Source: Gammaproteobacteria bacterium
Lineage (GTDB): Bacteria; Pseudomonadota; Gammaproteobacteria; Ga0077536
Length of the DNA: 64,000 nt
Direction of reading: 5' to 3'
Assembly (NCBI GenBank): GCA_016191285.1
Contig: JACPPA010000028.1
Coordinates: 2,501 to 66,500 of the forward strand
In this document: in pieces, positions 57,698 through 64,000 of the stretch
Layout: the number at the start of each line of letters is the position of its first letter
Numbering within the stretch: the first letter of the stretch is position 1
Notes under the pieces: model-generated
Database searches by the model: none
Seen by the model: only the letters and a program-made list of their open reading frames with translations
What the model was told of the DNA's origin: nothing
Made by a program: the position numbers and the translations under genes

Positions 57698-57830
57698 CAA
57701 ACTGCTCGACTATCCAGCGTTGGCGTAGCTCCTCGACCGCTGCGATCCGCTCCGCGACAGGTCGCGACAGCCAATAGGTTCGATCGTTGGAGGCGGCCTT
57801 AAGTGAAGTTTTGTACACCACTTTGTGCAT
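57642..57830 (-). CDS. small partner of the nucleotidyltransferase
   Basis: A 62-residue protein: MHKVVYKTSLKAASNDRTYW, then LSRPVAERIAAVEELRQRW. This pattern is the usual short gene found just upstream of DUF6036-type nucleotidyltransferases. It overlaps the nucleotidyltransferase start by 56 bp, so the two are co-translated. In toxin-antitoxin terms it would be the candidate antitoxin or adaptor. That is inference, and no DNA-binding motif is visible. Confidence 0.75.
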   Translation of the reverse strand: MHKVVYKTSLKAASNDRTYWLSRPVAERIAAVEELRQRWIVEQFDAEPRLQRICRITQLKQG

Positions 57831-57863
57831 GGTGCTATTGTCGCTCGCACCGGCTGCGTGGGC

Positions 57864-57882
57864 AACCCGCGAATCAAGGTGG
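57864..57882. repeat. 19-bp direct repeat, right copy
   Basis: Identical to 57172-57190 (AACCCGCGAATCAAGGTGG). It lies 33 bp upstream of the start of the small partner gene, so the pair and its promoter sit between the two copies. Confidence 0.8.
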
Positions 57883-58188
57883 AAATCCCGCCGCGCGTGA
57901 TTGAGTAAATTGAGTATCGCAAGCTATGCACTCTGCCTTGATCTCGCCGGAATGACGACACGTAAACGCCGGCGCACTTCGGGTGCGCCGGTATTTCCAG
58001 TTCGCTATGTAGGGTGAGCTGTGTGATCGAAGCCAATTTCAAATCGAAGCCGTGGGTCGCGCGGATCGAAAGCATGGTGCGACGGACGGAATGCCTTGCC
58101 CACCAAATCCATTGCCGAGCCGAACCGCAAGTAATCAAATCACGCTTCGACGCACGAATTCGGCCACCCCGGACATTTAGATGATCAA
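57883..58188. other. degenerate accessory sequence
   Basis: I see no intact gene here. A 10-bp hairpin near 57974 (CCGGCGCACTTCGGGTGCGCCGG in two halves, CCGGCGCAC and GTGCGCCGG) could be a terminator or repeat. The rest has interrupted frames. Confidence 0.4.
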
Positions 58189-58350
58189 TTGCGCGCGGAG
58201 GTAGAACAACAATTCGTCACACAGGAACAACGTCCGCTCGGGTTAAGTGCAAAGTTGGCTGAGATCGACACGAGTGCGATCGATGAACCGACGGCGGTGA
58301 GGTTTGTGCTTGATCGGATCCTGGGCGCGTCGGGAAGAGGTCACGATTGA
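58189..58350 (+). CDS. small frame of unknown function, possibly a remnant
   Basis: A 53-codon frame from TTG 58189 with protein-like content (LRAEVEQQFVTQEQRPLG, then SAKLAEIDTSAIDEPTAVRF). I do not recognise it. The frame is open further upstream without a normal start codon, so it may be the C-terminus of a decayed gene. Its stop overlaps the TTG of the next small frame (TTGA). Confidence 0.35.
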   Translation: MRAEVEQQFVTQEQRPLGLSAKLAEIDTSAIDEPTAVRFVLDRILGASGRGHD

Positions 58351-58538
58351 AACCGAGTGCGCGGGAACCAACGTCACGACCCGCCGAAGGGGAGCGACGC
58401 CTAGTTGTTTTAGAGAAGCTATCGCATCGACGAGTAACATTGAAAACAACCTACGAATGGCACATGCTGGCCGTGTGCACGGCAGTGTACGGCGCAGCCG
58501 GTCAAACAGGAGCGGTATCGATGTCTGTTTCCCTCTGA
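58347..58538 (+). CDS. small frame of unknown function
   Basis: A 63-codon frame whose TTG start overlaps the previous stop. The middle (RRLVVLEKLSHRRVTLKTTY, then WHMLAVCTAVYGAAG) looks protein-like, but I recognise no family. It lies in a strip of broken genes, so a remnant is as likely as a real gene. Confidence 0.3.
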   Translation: MKPSAREPTSRPAEGERRLVVLEKLSHRRVTLKTTYEWHMLAVCTAVYGAAGQTGAVSMSVSL

Positions 58539-58583
58539 CACATCGAAGCACCCTTGGCGCGTGATCAACTCGCCGGTCGCTGA

Positions 58584-58883
58584 CGTGAGTTATGCGCTGA
58601 TCCGACGTTCGAGGACCTTGCGGCAAAGATCGAACTCACCGAATGGGGGGGAAATACTGATGAGTCCGGTTGGCAAGAGTCATGGTCTGGCGGCAATGCG
58701 CGTCGCGGAGATGCGCCGCAAGGCACTCGGTGGACATACGATGGCCGAAGTGGGCGTGGCAACCGCGATCGGAGTCCGCGCACCCGATGTTGCCTGGTGC
58801 TCCGGCGGTTATCTCGCCGCACATCCAGAGGAAATGCCGCTGTCCAGCGCACCTGAGCTGTGCGTGGAAATTGTTGAGCACGA
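58584..58883 (+). pseudogene. Uma2-family (DUF820) endonuclease gene, frameshifted and truncated
   Basis: The PD-(D/E)XK-like Uma2 pattern is clear: GEILMSPVGKSHGLAAMRVA, then APDVAWCSGGYLAAHPEEMP and SAPELCVEIVEHDVG. The N-terminal part (ADPTFEDLAAKIELTEWG) is in a different frame. The two frames meet at a run of seven G residues (58645-58651), a probable slippage site. The 3' end stops at the REP half-copy and the multi-hairpin repeat, so the last third is missing. No good start codon is present. It is inactive. Confidence 0.8.
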
Positions 58884-59035
58884 TGTGGGAGCCGCTTTAG
58901 GGAACCTCTGAATAAGTCCATCCTGGACTTATTCAGAGTACGGGAAGCAAAAAGTATGATTTTTGCTTCCCTTCATTTTCAATGGTTTGCAACCATCGAA
59001 AATGGCGGCACCTCCCTGTGCCGCGGGAAGCTCTG
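58884..59035. repeat. REP half-palindrome plus multi-hairpin repeat, copy B
   Basis: TGTGGGAGCCGCTTTA (58884-58899), half of the REP-like family, leads straight into the inverted second copy of the repeat at 28865-28989. That copy spans 58896-59022, with the ends marked by short GGGAANCTCTGA direct repeats near 58900 and 59024. It carries the same hairpins as copy A. It lies where the Uma2 gene is cut, so it may have caused the truncation. Confidence 0.8.
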
Positions 59036-59183
59036 AGTCGGCGTAAGGTTTCGCAAAGCAGCCGATAGCTGAGCGCGTTGACATTCGGCGCCAACGGAAA
59101 CGAACCGTCGCCTGTGCATGCACCACGTACAGCGTGCCGAGTTTAAGATCTTGCAGGGTGGCACGAATAGAGGGTTTCACCAC
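59036..59183 (-). pseudogene. C-terminal remnant of a DUF4143-type ATPase
   Basis: On the minus strand, TLQDLKLGTLYVVHA followed after a frame change by GDGSFPLAPNVNALSYRLL resembles the end of AAA ATPases with a DUF4143 domain, where a conserved LWVV strand precedes a short C-terminal helix. The change of frame near 59117 and the missing N-terminal ATPase make it a remnant. The match is by pattern and is only moderately sure. Confidence 0.45.
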
Positions 59184-59335
59184 GGGTGCGGTTGTCTGAT
59201 TGATCTCGAAACCGAGGCGGAGCCTACCCCTCGACGGTCATCTTTTTAGTGGCTCCAACTCTCTTGACCACTGGCATTTTCAGAGGTCATTGTTGTCCGT
59301 GCGTTCACTAGTGAATTAATCGAGGCGTCCTAAAA

Positions 59336-59947
59336 TCAATCAAGCTGTGGTGCCGTTGCCGGGGCTTCGTATGCGGCGTCATGATCACCCTGTTGCTGCT
59401 CATCATCGTCGTTGCCTTGCGCGGTCCCGTGGTGGTGCCCGTGGCCAGCGGCCCTCCCTGCCAGGTGTTCGTACTGTTCGGCTGATAGTCCCGGCAGCTT
59501 TTGGAGGAAAGCGACAAGCCCCCAAATCGCCTGATCGTCGTGGGTGGTGCCCCAGGCCGGCATGGCCGTCATTTTGACGCCGTGCTTGATCACCCAAAAG
59601 GCTTCGGCCGCATCGGTGTGCACGTGCTCAGTCAGATTCGGCGGCTGGGGGTAAAGTCCCGCGCGGATCTCGGAATTTTTCTTCCCCGGTGCAAGATGAC
59701 AACCGCTGCACATGGCCGCGTAGTGTTCGCCGCCCTCGGCGATCAACGCGGGATCATCCAATGGCGGCGCTGTGACGCCTTGCGCATGAGCGGCAATGGA
59801 GCGGTCACGAAACGTTTCGAGAACCGCGAACACCGGCGGGAAGTGCGGCACGTCAGCCCCGATGTTATAGACACCGGAATACACGAACAGACCGCCACCG
59901 AAGAGACCGATGATCAGCAAGAGCAAGCAAGCCTTGAGAATATTCAT
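59336..59947 (-). CDS. membrane-anchored cytochrome c with His-rich tail
   Basis: A 203-residue c-type cytochrome. An N-terminal helix (ACLLLLIIGLFGGGLFVYSG) anchors or exports it, heme binds at C-S-G-C-H in YAAMCSGCHLAPG, and a distal Met is available in VKMTAMPAWG. The C-terminal tail is His/Gln/Asp-rich (AAGHGHHHGTAQGNDDDEQQ). The ATG at 59947 is favoured over 59959 by GGAG 6 nt upstream. It follows the multicopper oxidase gene and probably carries electrons for that oxidase or for copper handling. Confidence 0.88.
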   Translation of the reverse strand: MNILKACLLLLIIGLFGGGLFVYSGVYNIGADVPHFPPVFAVLETFRDRSIAAHAQGVTAPPLDDPALIAEGGEHYAAMCSGCHLAPGKKNSEIRAGLYPQPPNLTEHVHTDAAEAFWVIKHGVKMTAMPAWGTTHDDQAIWGLVAFLQKLPGLSAEQYEHLAGRAAGHGHHHGTAQGNDDDEQQQGDHDAAYEAPATAPQLD

Positions 59948-59973
59948 GATTTTCTCCAACCATAGTTAGGGTA

Positions 59974-61353
59974 TTAGCCGCTGTGATTTCCGTGTGACAT
60001 TCCAGGCATGTCGGGCATGGGTGCCGGTGCTGATCGCGCACCGGACTGGCGTCGCACCGGCGTGCCGAAATCAGGATCGGTGCTCACTTTGCGCGCCACG
60101 GTGCCGGGTGGATTGACGTACCAACCCGGATCCCGGTAGTCGCTACGCGCGAGGTCGTCACGCACTTTAAGCACGGTGAACATGCCGCCCATTTCGATCG
60201 CCCCGAAAGGGCCTTCACCCGTCATCATCGGCAAGGTGTTCGGCGGGCCCTCCAACATGCCCATCGCGAGATGTCCGCTGTGCTCGGACATGCCGTAGCG
60301 CCCCATCGCCATATAGCCTGGGAGCAGCGCCCGGATGTCCTTTTCCACCCCAGCCTGATCGACGCCCACGACATTCGGAATGCCATGCCCCATCGCGTTC
60401 ATCGTGTGGTGCGACTTGTGACAGTGAAACGCCCAGTCGCCGGGGATCGCGACGAATTCGAGATCGCGCATCTGTCCGACCCCAACCACCTCGGTGACCT
60501 CACTGCGCCATAGTCCTTCGGGCCAGCGGCCACCGTCACCGCCGGTGACAAAAAACTGCACACCGTGCAGATGCATCGGGTGCTCATGCATCGAGAGGTT
60601 GCCGATGCGGATCCGCACCCGTTCACCCGTGCGCGCGACCAGCGGCTCGATCGCGGGGAACACTTTGCTATTCATGGTCCACAGATCGAACTCCGTCATG
60701 ATCGAGGGATCGGGCCGGTAGGTCCCAGGATGCAAAGCCCAGTTGTGGAGCAAGAAACAATAGTCGCGATCGATTTGCCGTGGTTCGCCGGCGCGGGGAT
60801 GGATGATGAACATCCCCATCATGCCGACTGCCATCTGCACCATCTCGTCGGCATGGGGGTGATACATATGCGTGCCGTGTTGTTTCAAGGTGAACTCGTA
60901 GACGAAGGTTTCACCCGGCTTTATATGCGGCTGCGACAAGCCACTCACGCCATCCATCCCGCTCGGTAAATACAGGCCATGCCAGTGCACGGAAGTTGGT
61001 TCACCCAGGCGATTGGTCACGAAGATGCGAACTCGATCGCCTTCGACAGCTTCCAAGGTCGGGCCCGGCGTAGTCCCGTTGTAGCCCCAGCACTTGGCCT
61101 TGCTTCCCGGCGCGAACTCGTGCTCGATCTCTTCGGCGACGAGATGAAACTCTTTCGCGCCGGCATGGAATCGATGCGGCAAGGTCCAGCCGTTGAGGGT
61201 GTGAACCGGCACATAGCTGGCCGGCGGGTTCGCCGCGGCCGCGGGCGCGGCCTTGATCGTTGCATCGTCGGCCGCAATGGCTTTATTTCGTTCGAACAAG
61301 CCACCGATGCCCGCGATCACACTCAGCGATAACAGGTTTCGACGAGTAATCAT
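59974..61353 (-). CDS. multicopper oxidase (copper tolerance type)
   Basis: A periplasmic multicopper oxidase, 459 residues with a twin-arginine signal (ITRRNLLSLSVIAGIGG). The copper motifs are H-W-H-G (residues 123-126), YHPHADEMVQ, the type 1/type 3 loop HEHPMHLHGVQFF, and AFHCHKSHHTMNAM. The C-terminus has Met/His-rich segments (MPDMPGMSHGNHSG, MLEGPPNTLPMM) that may bind copper. The upstream TolC-type gene overlaps by 4 bp. It likely oxidises cuprous ion or phenolic substrates as part of copper resistance. Confidence 0.93.
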   Translation of the reverse strand: MITRRNLLSLSVIAGIGGLFERNKAIAADDATIKAAPAAAANPPASYVPVHTLNGWTLPHRFHAGAKEFHLVAEEIEHEFAPGSKAKCWGYNGTTPGPTLEAVEGDRVRIFVTNRLGEPTSVHWHGLYLPSGMDGVSGLSQPHIKPGETFVYEFTLKQHGTHMYHPHADEMVQMAVGMMGMFIIHPRAGEPRQIDRDYCFLLHNWALHPGTYRPDPSIMTEFDLWTMNSKVFPAIEPLVARTGERVRIRIGNLSMHEHPMHLHGVQFFVTGGDGGRWPEGLWRSEVTEVVGVGQMRDLEFVAIPGDWAFHCHKSHHTMNAMGHGIPNVVGVDQAGVEKDIRALLPGYMAMGRYGMSEHSGHLAMGMLEGPPNTLPMMTGEGPFGAIEMGGMFTVLKVRDDLARSDYRDPGWYVNPPGTVARKVSTDPDFGTPVRRQSGARSAPAPMPDMPGMSHGNHSG

Positions 61354-62894
61354 GGGCTACCTCCATGCTGATGAGTCGAAGTATCGGTGGGTTTGGCCGG
61401 TGGCGTGTTCGGCATCGGCATGTCATGCATCTTCATTCCGTCCAGCGCTTTCATTTCGTCGTTCGCCGGCCCGGGCCGCGGCAATTCCGAAAGCGGTTCG
61501 GGCACTGCGTTAGGACTGCTCGTGTCGGCGCGTCGCGGCGCCTGGCTTGGGAGTCTCGCGCCGACTTCACGCGCGAGTTCGGTGCGGGCGATCCAATAGT
61601 CACGCACGGCTTCCAGATAGCCCTGGTAGGCGTCGTACTCCTGCTGCTTGACGAGCAGCAACGCGAACTGGCCTTCAAGCATGTAGCTCACTTCTTGCTG
61701 TGTGCGCCTAACCACTTCCTCACGCTGCGGGATGAGACGAGTGCGCAATAGCGCGGCGCGTTCGCGCGCGGCGCGGACCCGGTCGGCGGCCAGCCTGACC
61801 TTGTTGGCCACGGTGAGTTCCAGGGTTTTTAAGGCACTCTCGGCTTGTTCGACGAGCGCCTCGGCGCGCGCGACTCTACCGGCGCCTTGATTGAAAATCG
61901 GTAATTCCAACGACAAGGTCGGACCGGTGATCCGCGATCGATCGGTTTCGCGCTCGGTTACCACGCCGACCTCGACCGCGCCCACATAGCGATAGCGCCG
62001 GGTCACGCTCAGGCTGTCGGCGAGCAAGGCCACTTCGCGACGTTGGGCCGCGAGATCGAGGCGTGACTGCGCGGCGAGTTTCTGCAACTCGACAAGTTCG
62101 TCTTCCCGGTCGAGCGGCGCGGGTAGAACGCTTGCCGCTTGCCAATTCGGCGCGTCTGCACCCAGGCCCAATAGTTCGTTCAATTGAGTGCGCGCCGCCG
62201 CGGTGTCAGCTGTCACCTGCAACACGCTAAGTTGAGCCGTACTCGCGGCGGCCTGCTCTTGAGCCAACCCGCGCGCACTGACGTTACCCGCATCGAAGAG
62301 CCGTTGTGCCAGTTCGGCGGAAGCCTGGGCGGCACTTGCAATCTTTACGCGCATGGCCACCACCTGCTGCATGCCGATCAGATTGAAATAAGCGCTTTCG
62401 ACATCCGCGGTTACGTTCAGGATCGCTCGCCCCGCGGTTTGCTTCGCGCGCTCGAACTCGCCGGCCGCAAGTCGGCTCCGCGCCGGCAGCAGCAGGAGAT
62501 CGGTGAAACTTTGCGCGAGGCCAAACGTCACCTGAGTAGCCGCACCGGCTGCGTTCGAGGTCAAGGCTCCGACGGAAAAACGCGGGTTCGACAGGCGTCC
62601 GGCCTCGTAGACATCGGCACCGGCCAAACCCAATCGGGCATATTCGGCGCGCACGCGCGGATTGTTCAGTAACGCGATCTGGACCGCGCTATCCGCGGTG
62701 AGCGGCGCTTTTAGCAGATCGCCTACGAGTGCACTCATATTCTGCTCCGGTGCGGCGAGTTCACGGCCGCCGCGTTCCGCGACGAGTCTGCGGACATCGG
62801 CGGCGCCGCGATCCGCCGGCAATACGGCGCATCCGCTCAACGCTGCCGCAACCAGCGGCGCAACACTGCGAAATATCAATCTATCGATCGGCAC
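61350..62894 (-). CDS. TolC/CusC-type outer-membrane efflux lipoprotein
   Basis: An outer-membrane factor of 514 residues. An N-terminal lipobox (AALSGCAVL) is followed by two OEP repeats of coiled-coil helices, for example ESAYFNLIGMQQVVAMRVK and LSLELPIFNQGAGRVARAEA. A Pro/Met/His-rich tail (MKMHDMPMPNTPPAKPT) is unusual and may bind copper. The start is GTG with AAGGAG. It belongs with an RND pump and overlaps the oxidase start. No membrane fusion protein gene lies between it and the pump here. Confidence 0.9.
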   Translation of the reverse strand: MPIDRLIFRSVAPLVAAALSGCAVLPADRGAADVRRLVAERGGRELAAPEQNMSALVGDLLKAPLTADSAVQIALLNNPRVRAEYARLGLAGADVYEAGRLSNPRFSVGALTSNAAGAATQVTFGLAQSFTDLLLLPARSRLAAGEFERAKQTAGRAILNVTADVESAYFNLIGMQQVVAMRVKIASAAQASAELAQRLFDAGNVSARGLAQEQAAASTAQLSVLQVTADTAAARTQLNELLGLGADAPNWQAASVLPAPLDREDELVELQKLAAQSRLDLAAQRREVALLADSLSVTRRYRYVGAVEVGVVTERETDRSRITGPTLSLELPIFNQGAGRVARAEALVEQAESALKTLELTVANKVRLAADRVRAARERAALLRTRLIPQREEVVRRTQQEVSYMLEGQFALLLVKQQEYDAYQGYLEAVRDYWIARTELAREVGARLPSQAPRRADTSSPNAVPEPLSELPRPGPANDEMKALDGMKMHDMPMPNTPPAKPTDTSTHQHGGSP

Positions 62895-63048
62895 GAGGCT
62901 CTCCTTACGGGAGTCGAATTAACGGAACGGGTGGCGAGCGGCCGCCATCGGTAAGTCGTAAGCGAGTTCAGATGAGGCAAACCGACAGCAGCGCGTGCTG
63001 TGAGATAGGAACTCGAGACTCGCCCGCGACCAACGCGGACTATGGCGA

Positions 63049-63432
63049 TCAGGCCGACGTGCGGATCGGGGGGCGATAAGGGGTGCCGCGATGGGCATCC
63101 CCATTGGGGAATTGTTCGATCACCGCAAAGTTTGATGACAGATGATTATCGAACGTTGCTTGTACGTGTGACGGCAGCGCGAGCGCTCCCGCGCAGTGGC
63201 AGTCGGTATCGCGGCTAGGCTTATGTTCGTGATGATTTCCGAGCGCGAGATGCTGCTGAAGATGAGTTATTTTCATGCCGCGAATCGCGGTGGGTGGCGC
63301 GCCGTGGTGATGGCGAGCCGCACCTGCCGGTGCGCTTAAGTGGCCGGAACAGCCGTTCACGCCGCTCGCGAACCCAGAAACCGGCAGCGCGATGATGAGC
63401 AGTATCGAGATAAAAAAATGTAATCGCCGCAT
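63049..63432 (-). CDS. exported His-rich protein of a metal-resistance operon
   Basis: A 127-residue protein with a signal peptide (LHFFISILLIIALPVSGFAS) and a small mature domain with several histidines and cysteines (AARHHHGAPPTAIRGMK, HHEHKPSRDTDCHCAGALAL). The type is common at the start of Czc/Cus/Cop operons just ahead of a TolC gene, and it is probably periplasmic and metal-binding. It precedes the TolC gene by about 150 bp on the same strand. Function is inferred from composition and context. Confidence 0.7.
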   Translation of the reverse strand: MRRLHFFISILLIIALPVSGFASGVNGCSGHLSAPAGAARHHHGAPPTAIRGMKITHLQQHLALGNHHEHKPSRDTDCHCAGALALPSHVQATFDNHLSSNFAVIEQFPNGDAHRGTPYRPPIRTSA

Positions 63433-63490
63433 GGCCGGATCATCAACCGAATTTAGACCCTAACGCAAGCGATTCCCTTACATCACCGGA

Positions 63491-63655
63491 CTACGCGCTA
63501 TAGTCCGCGAGTCGCGAGCGTTCCCCGCGCATCAAGGTAATGTGGCCACCGAGGACCCAGCCCTTGAAGCGATCGACAATGAAGGTAAGAACGCCGACCG
63601 GCACGAATACGGCGCTAAGAAGGCCTGCCAGTTCATTGAGGTGCCCTTTCAGCAA
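63491..63655 (-). CDS. possible small membrane protein coupled to the RND pump gene
   Basis: A 54-codon frame from TTG 63655 that overlaps the end of the RND gene and has one hydrophobic segment (LLSAVFVPVGVLTFIV) followed by DRFKGWVLGGHI. The pump stop also sits in an ATGA, so a different 34-codon frame could be used instead. I recognise no family. It may be a small pump-associated protein such as a CusF-type helper, but that is a guess. Confidence 0.3.
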   Translation of the reverse strand: MLKGHLNELAGLLSAVFVPVGVLTFIVDRFKGWVLGGHITLMRGERSRLADYSA

Positions 63656-64000
63656 ACCGCCGATACAGGATGGGCAGCAGCACGAGTGTCAGCAGCGTGC
63701 TGCTCACCAACCCGCCGATCACCACAATCGCCAATGGCTTTTGGATCTCTGACCCCGGCCCGCTGGCAAAGAGCATGGGCACCAGGCCAATAGCGGTCAT
63801 GCTGGCGGTGAGCATTACAGGCCGCAAACGCCGCATCGCGCCGCGCACCACCACTTCGCCGATGGCCATGCCGCTATCACGCAGTTGGTTGAAGTAAGTT
63901 ACCAGCACTACGCCGTTGAGTACGGCGATACCGAGCAGGGCGATGAAACCCACCGAGGCAGGCACCGAGAGGTATTCCCTCGATACGGCCAACGCCATCA
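63633..64000 (-). CDS. CzcA/CusA-type RND efflux pump, C-terminal part (runs off window)
   Basis: The last 120 or so residues of a heavy-metal RND transporter. Helices FIALLGIAVLNGVVLVTYFN and LAIVVIGGLVSSTLLTLVLL and the conserved RRLRPVMLTASMTAIGLVPM loop are typical of the CzcA/CusA C-terminal membrane domain. It is incomplete because it extends past position 64000. It is transcribed ahead of the His-rich, TolC, oxidase and cytochrome genes on the same strand, so all may serve one copper or divalent-metal efflux unit. Confidence 0.92.
   Translation of the reverse strand, partial: MALAVSREYLSVPASVGFIALLGIAVLNGVVLVTYFNQLRDSGMAIGEVVVRGAMRRLRPVMLTASMTAIGLVPMLFASGPGSEIQKPLAIVVIGGLVSSTLLTLVLLPILYRRFAERAPQ

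Noticed and set aside
57172-57882. Insertion-sequence target duplication
   Set aside because: The 19-bp duplication is longer than usual IS duplications, there is no transposase and no terminal inverted repeats just inside the copies.

Overview
The window looks like a gammaproteobacterial chromosome of moderate to high GC, probably near the Xanthomonadales, Steroidobacterales or Nevskiales. That placement is inference. It rests on an RpfF/RpfC quorum-sensing pair, a Rep helicase, TtcA, dispersed REP-like palindromes with a GGGAGCCGCTTTAGCGGC core, and many acyl-CoA and P450 catabolic genes. There is no 16S in the window to settle it.

Layout. 1-3180: the end of an rRNA operon (23S, 5S, hairpin terminator). 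3317-4339: a family 9 glycosyltransferase, then a scrambled IS3-family remnant (4548-5474). 5589-11080: a diffusible signal factor (DSF) locus, with an RpfF-type synthase read divergently from an acyl carrier protein, a ketosynthase and an RpfC-type hybrid kinase with an Hpt domain. The dedicated ACP and ketosynthase are the most unusual content here. 11153-15033: cation/proton antiporter, cysteine-synthase-like enzyme, reductase. 15084-20896: GST, Ogt, a serine hydrolase, small NTF2-like, DUF1330 and RRM proteins, hydroxypyruvate isomerase and a DUF3574 lipoprotein.

21060-26478: a minus-strand operon acyl-CoA dehydrogenase / P450 / two YeeE-YedE half-transporters / nitroreductase, divergent from a sulfotransferase. 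27084-29464: Rrf2 regulator, NDH-2-like flavoprotein and exported cupin. 29502-34757: a two-component system divergent from a PspA / membrane protein / VWA operon, with an 11-bp-spaced direct repeat between them. 34946-45245: ArgC, a TauD-type dioxygenase, a frameshifted CoA ligase, then a tightly coupled run of CoA ligase, double-hotdog dehydratase, class III CoA-transferase and an IorA/IorB-type molybdenum hydroxylase.

45347-57149: small hypotheticals, a tyrosine phosphatase, TtcA, Rep, DinB, an ABC exporter, a pseudouridine synthase and an MFS carrier. 57172-59330: an accessory strip with a nucleotidyltransferase/partner pair between 19-bp direct repeats, a broken Uma2 gene, a DUF4143 remnant and the second copy of a roughly 140-bp multi-hairpin repeat. 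59336-64000: a metal (probably copper) module of cytochrome c, multicopper oxidase, TolC-type lipoprotein, His-rich exported protein and the C-terminus of a CzcA/CusA-type RND pump that runs off the window. I found no tRNA gene, CRISPR array or complete transposon.
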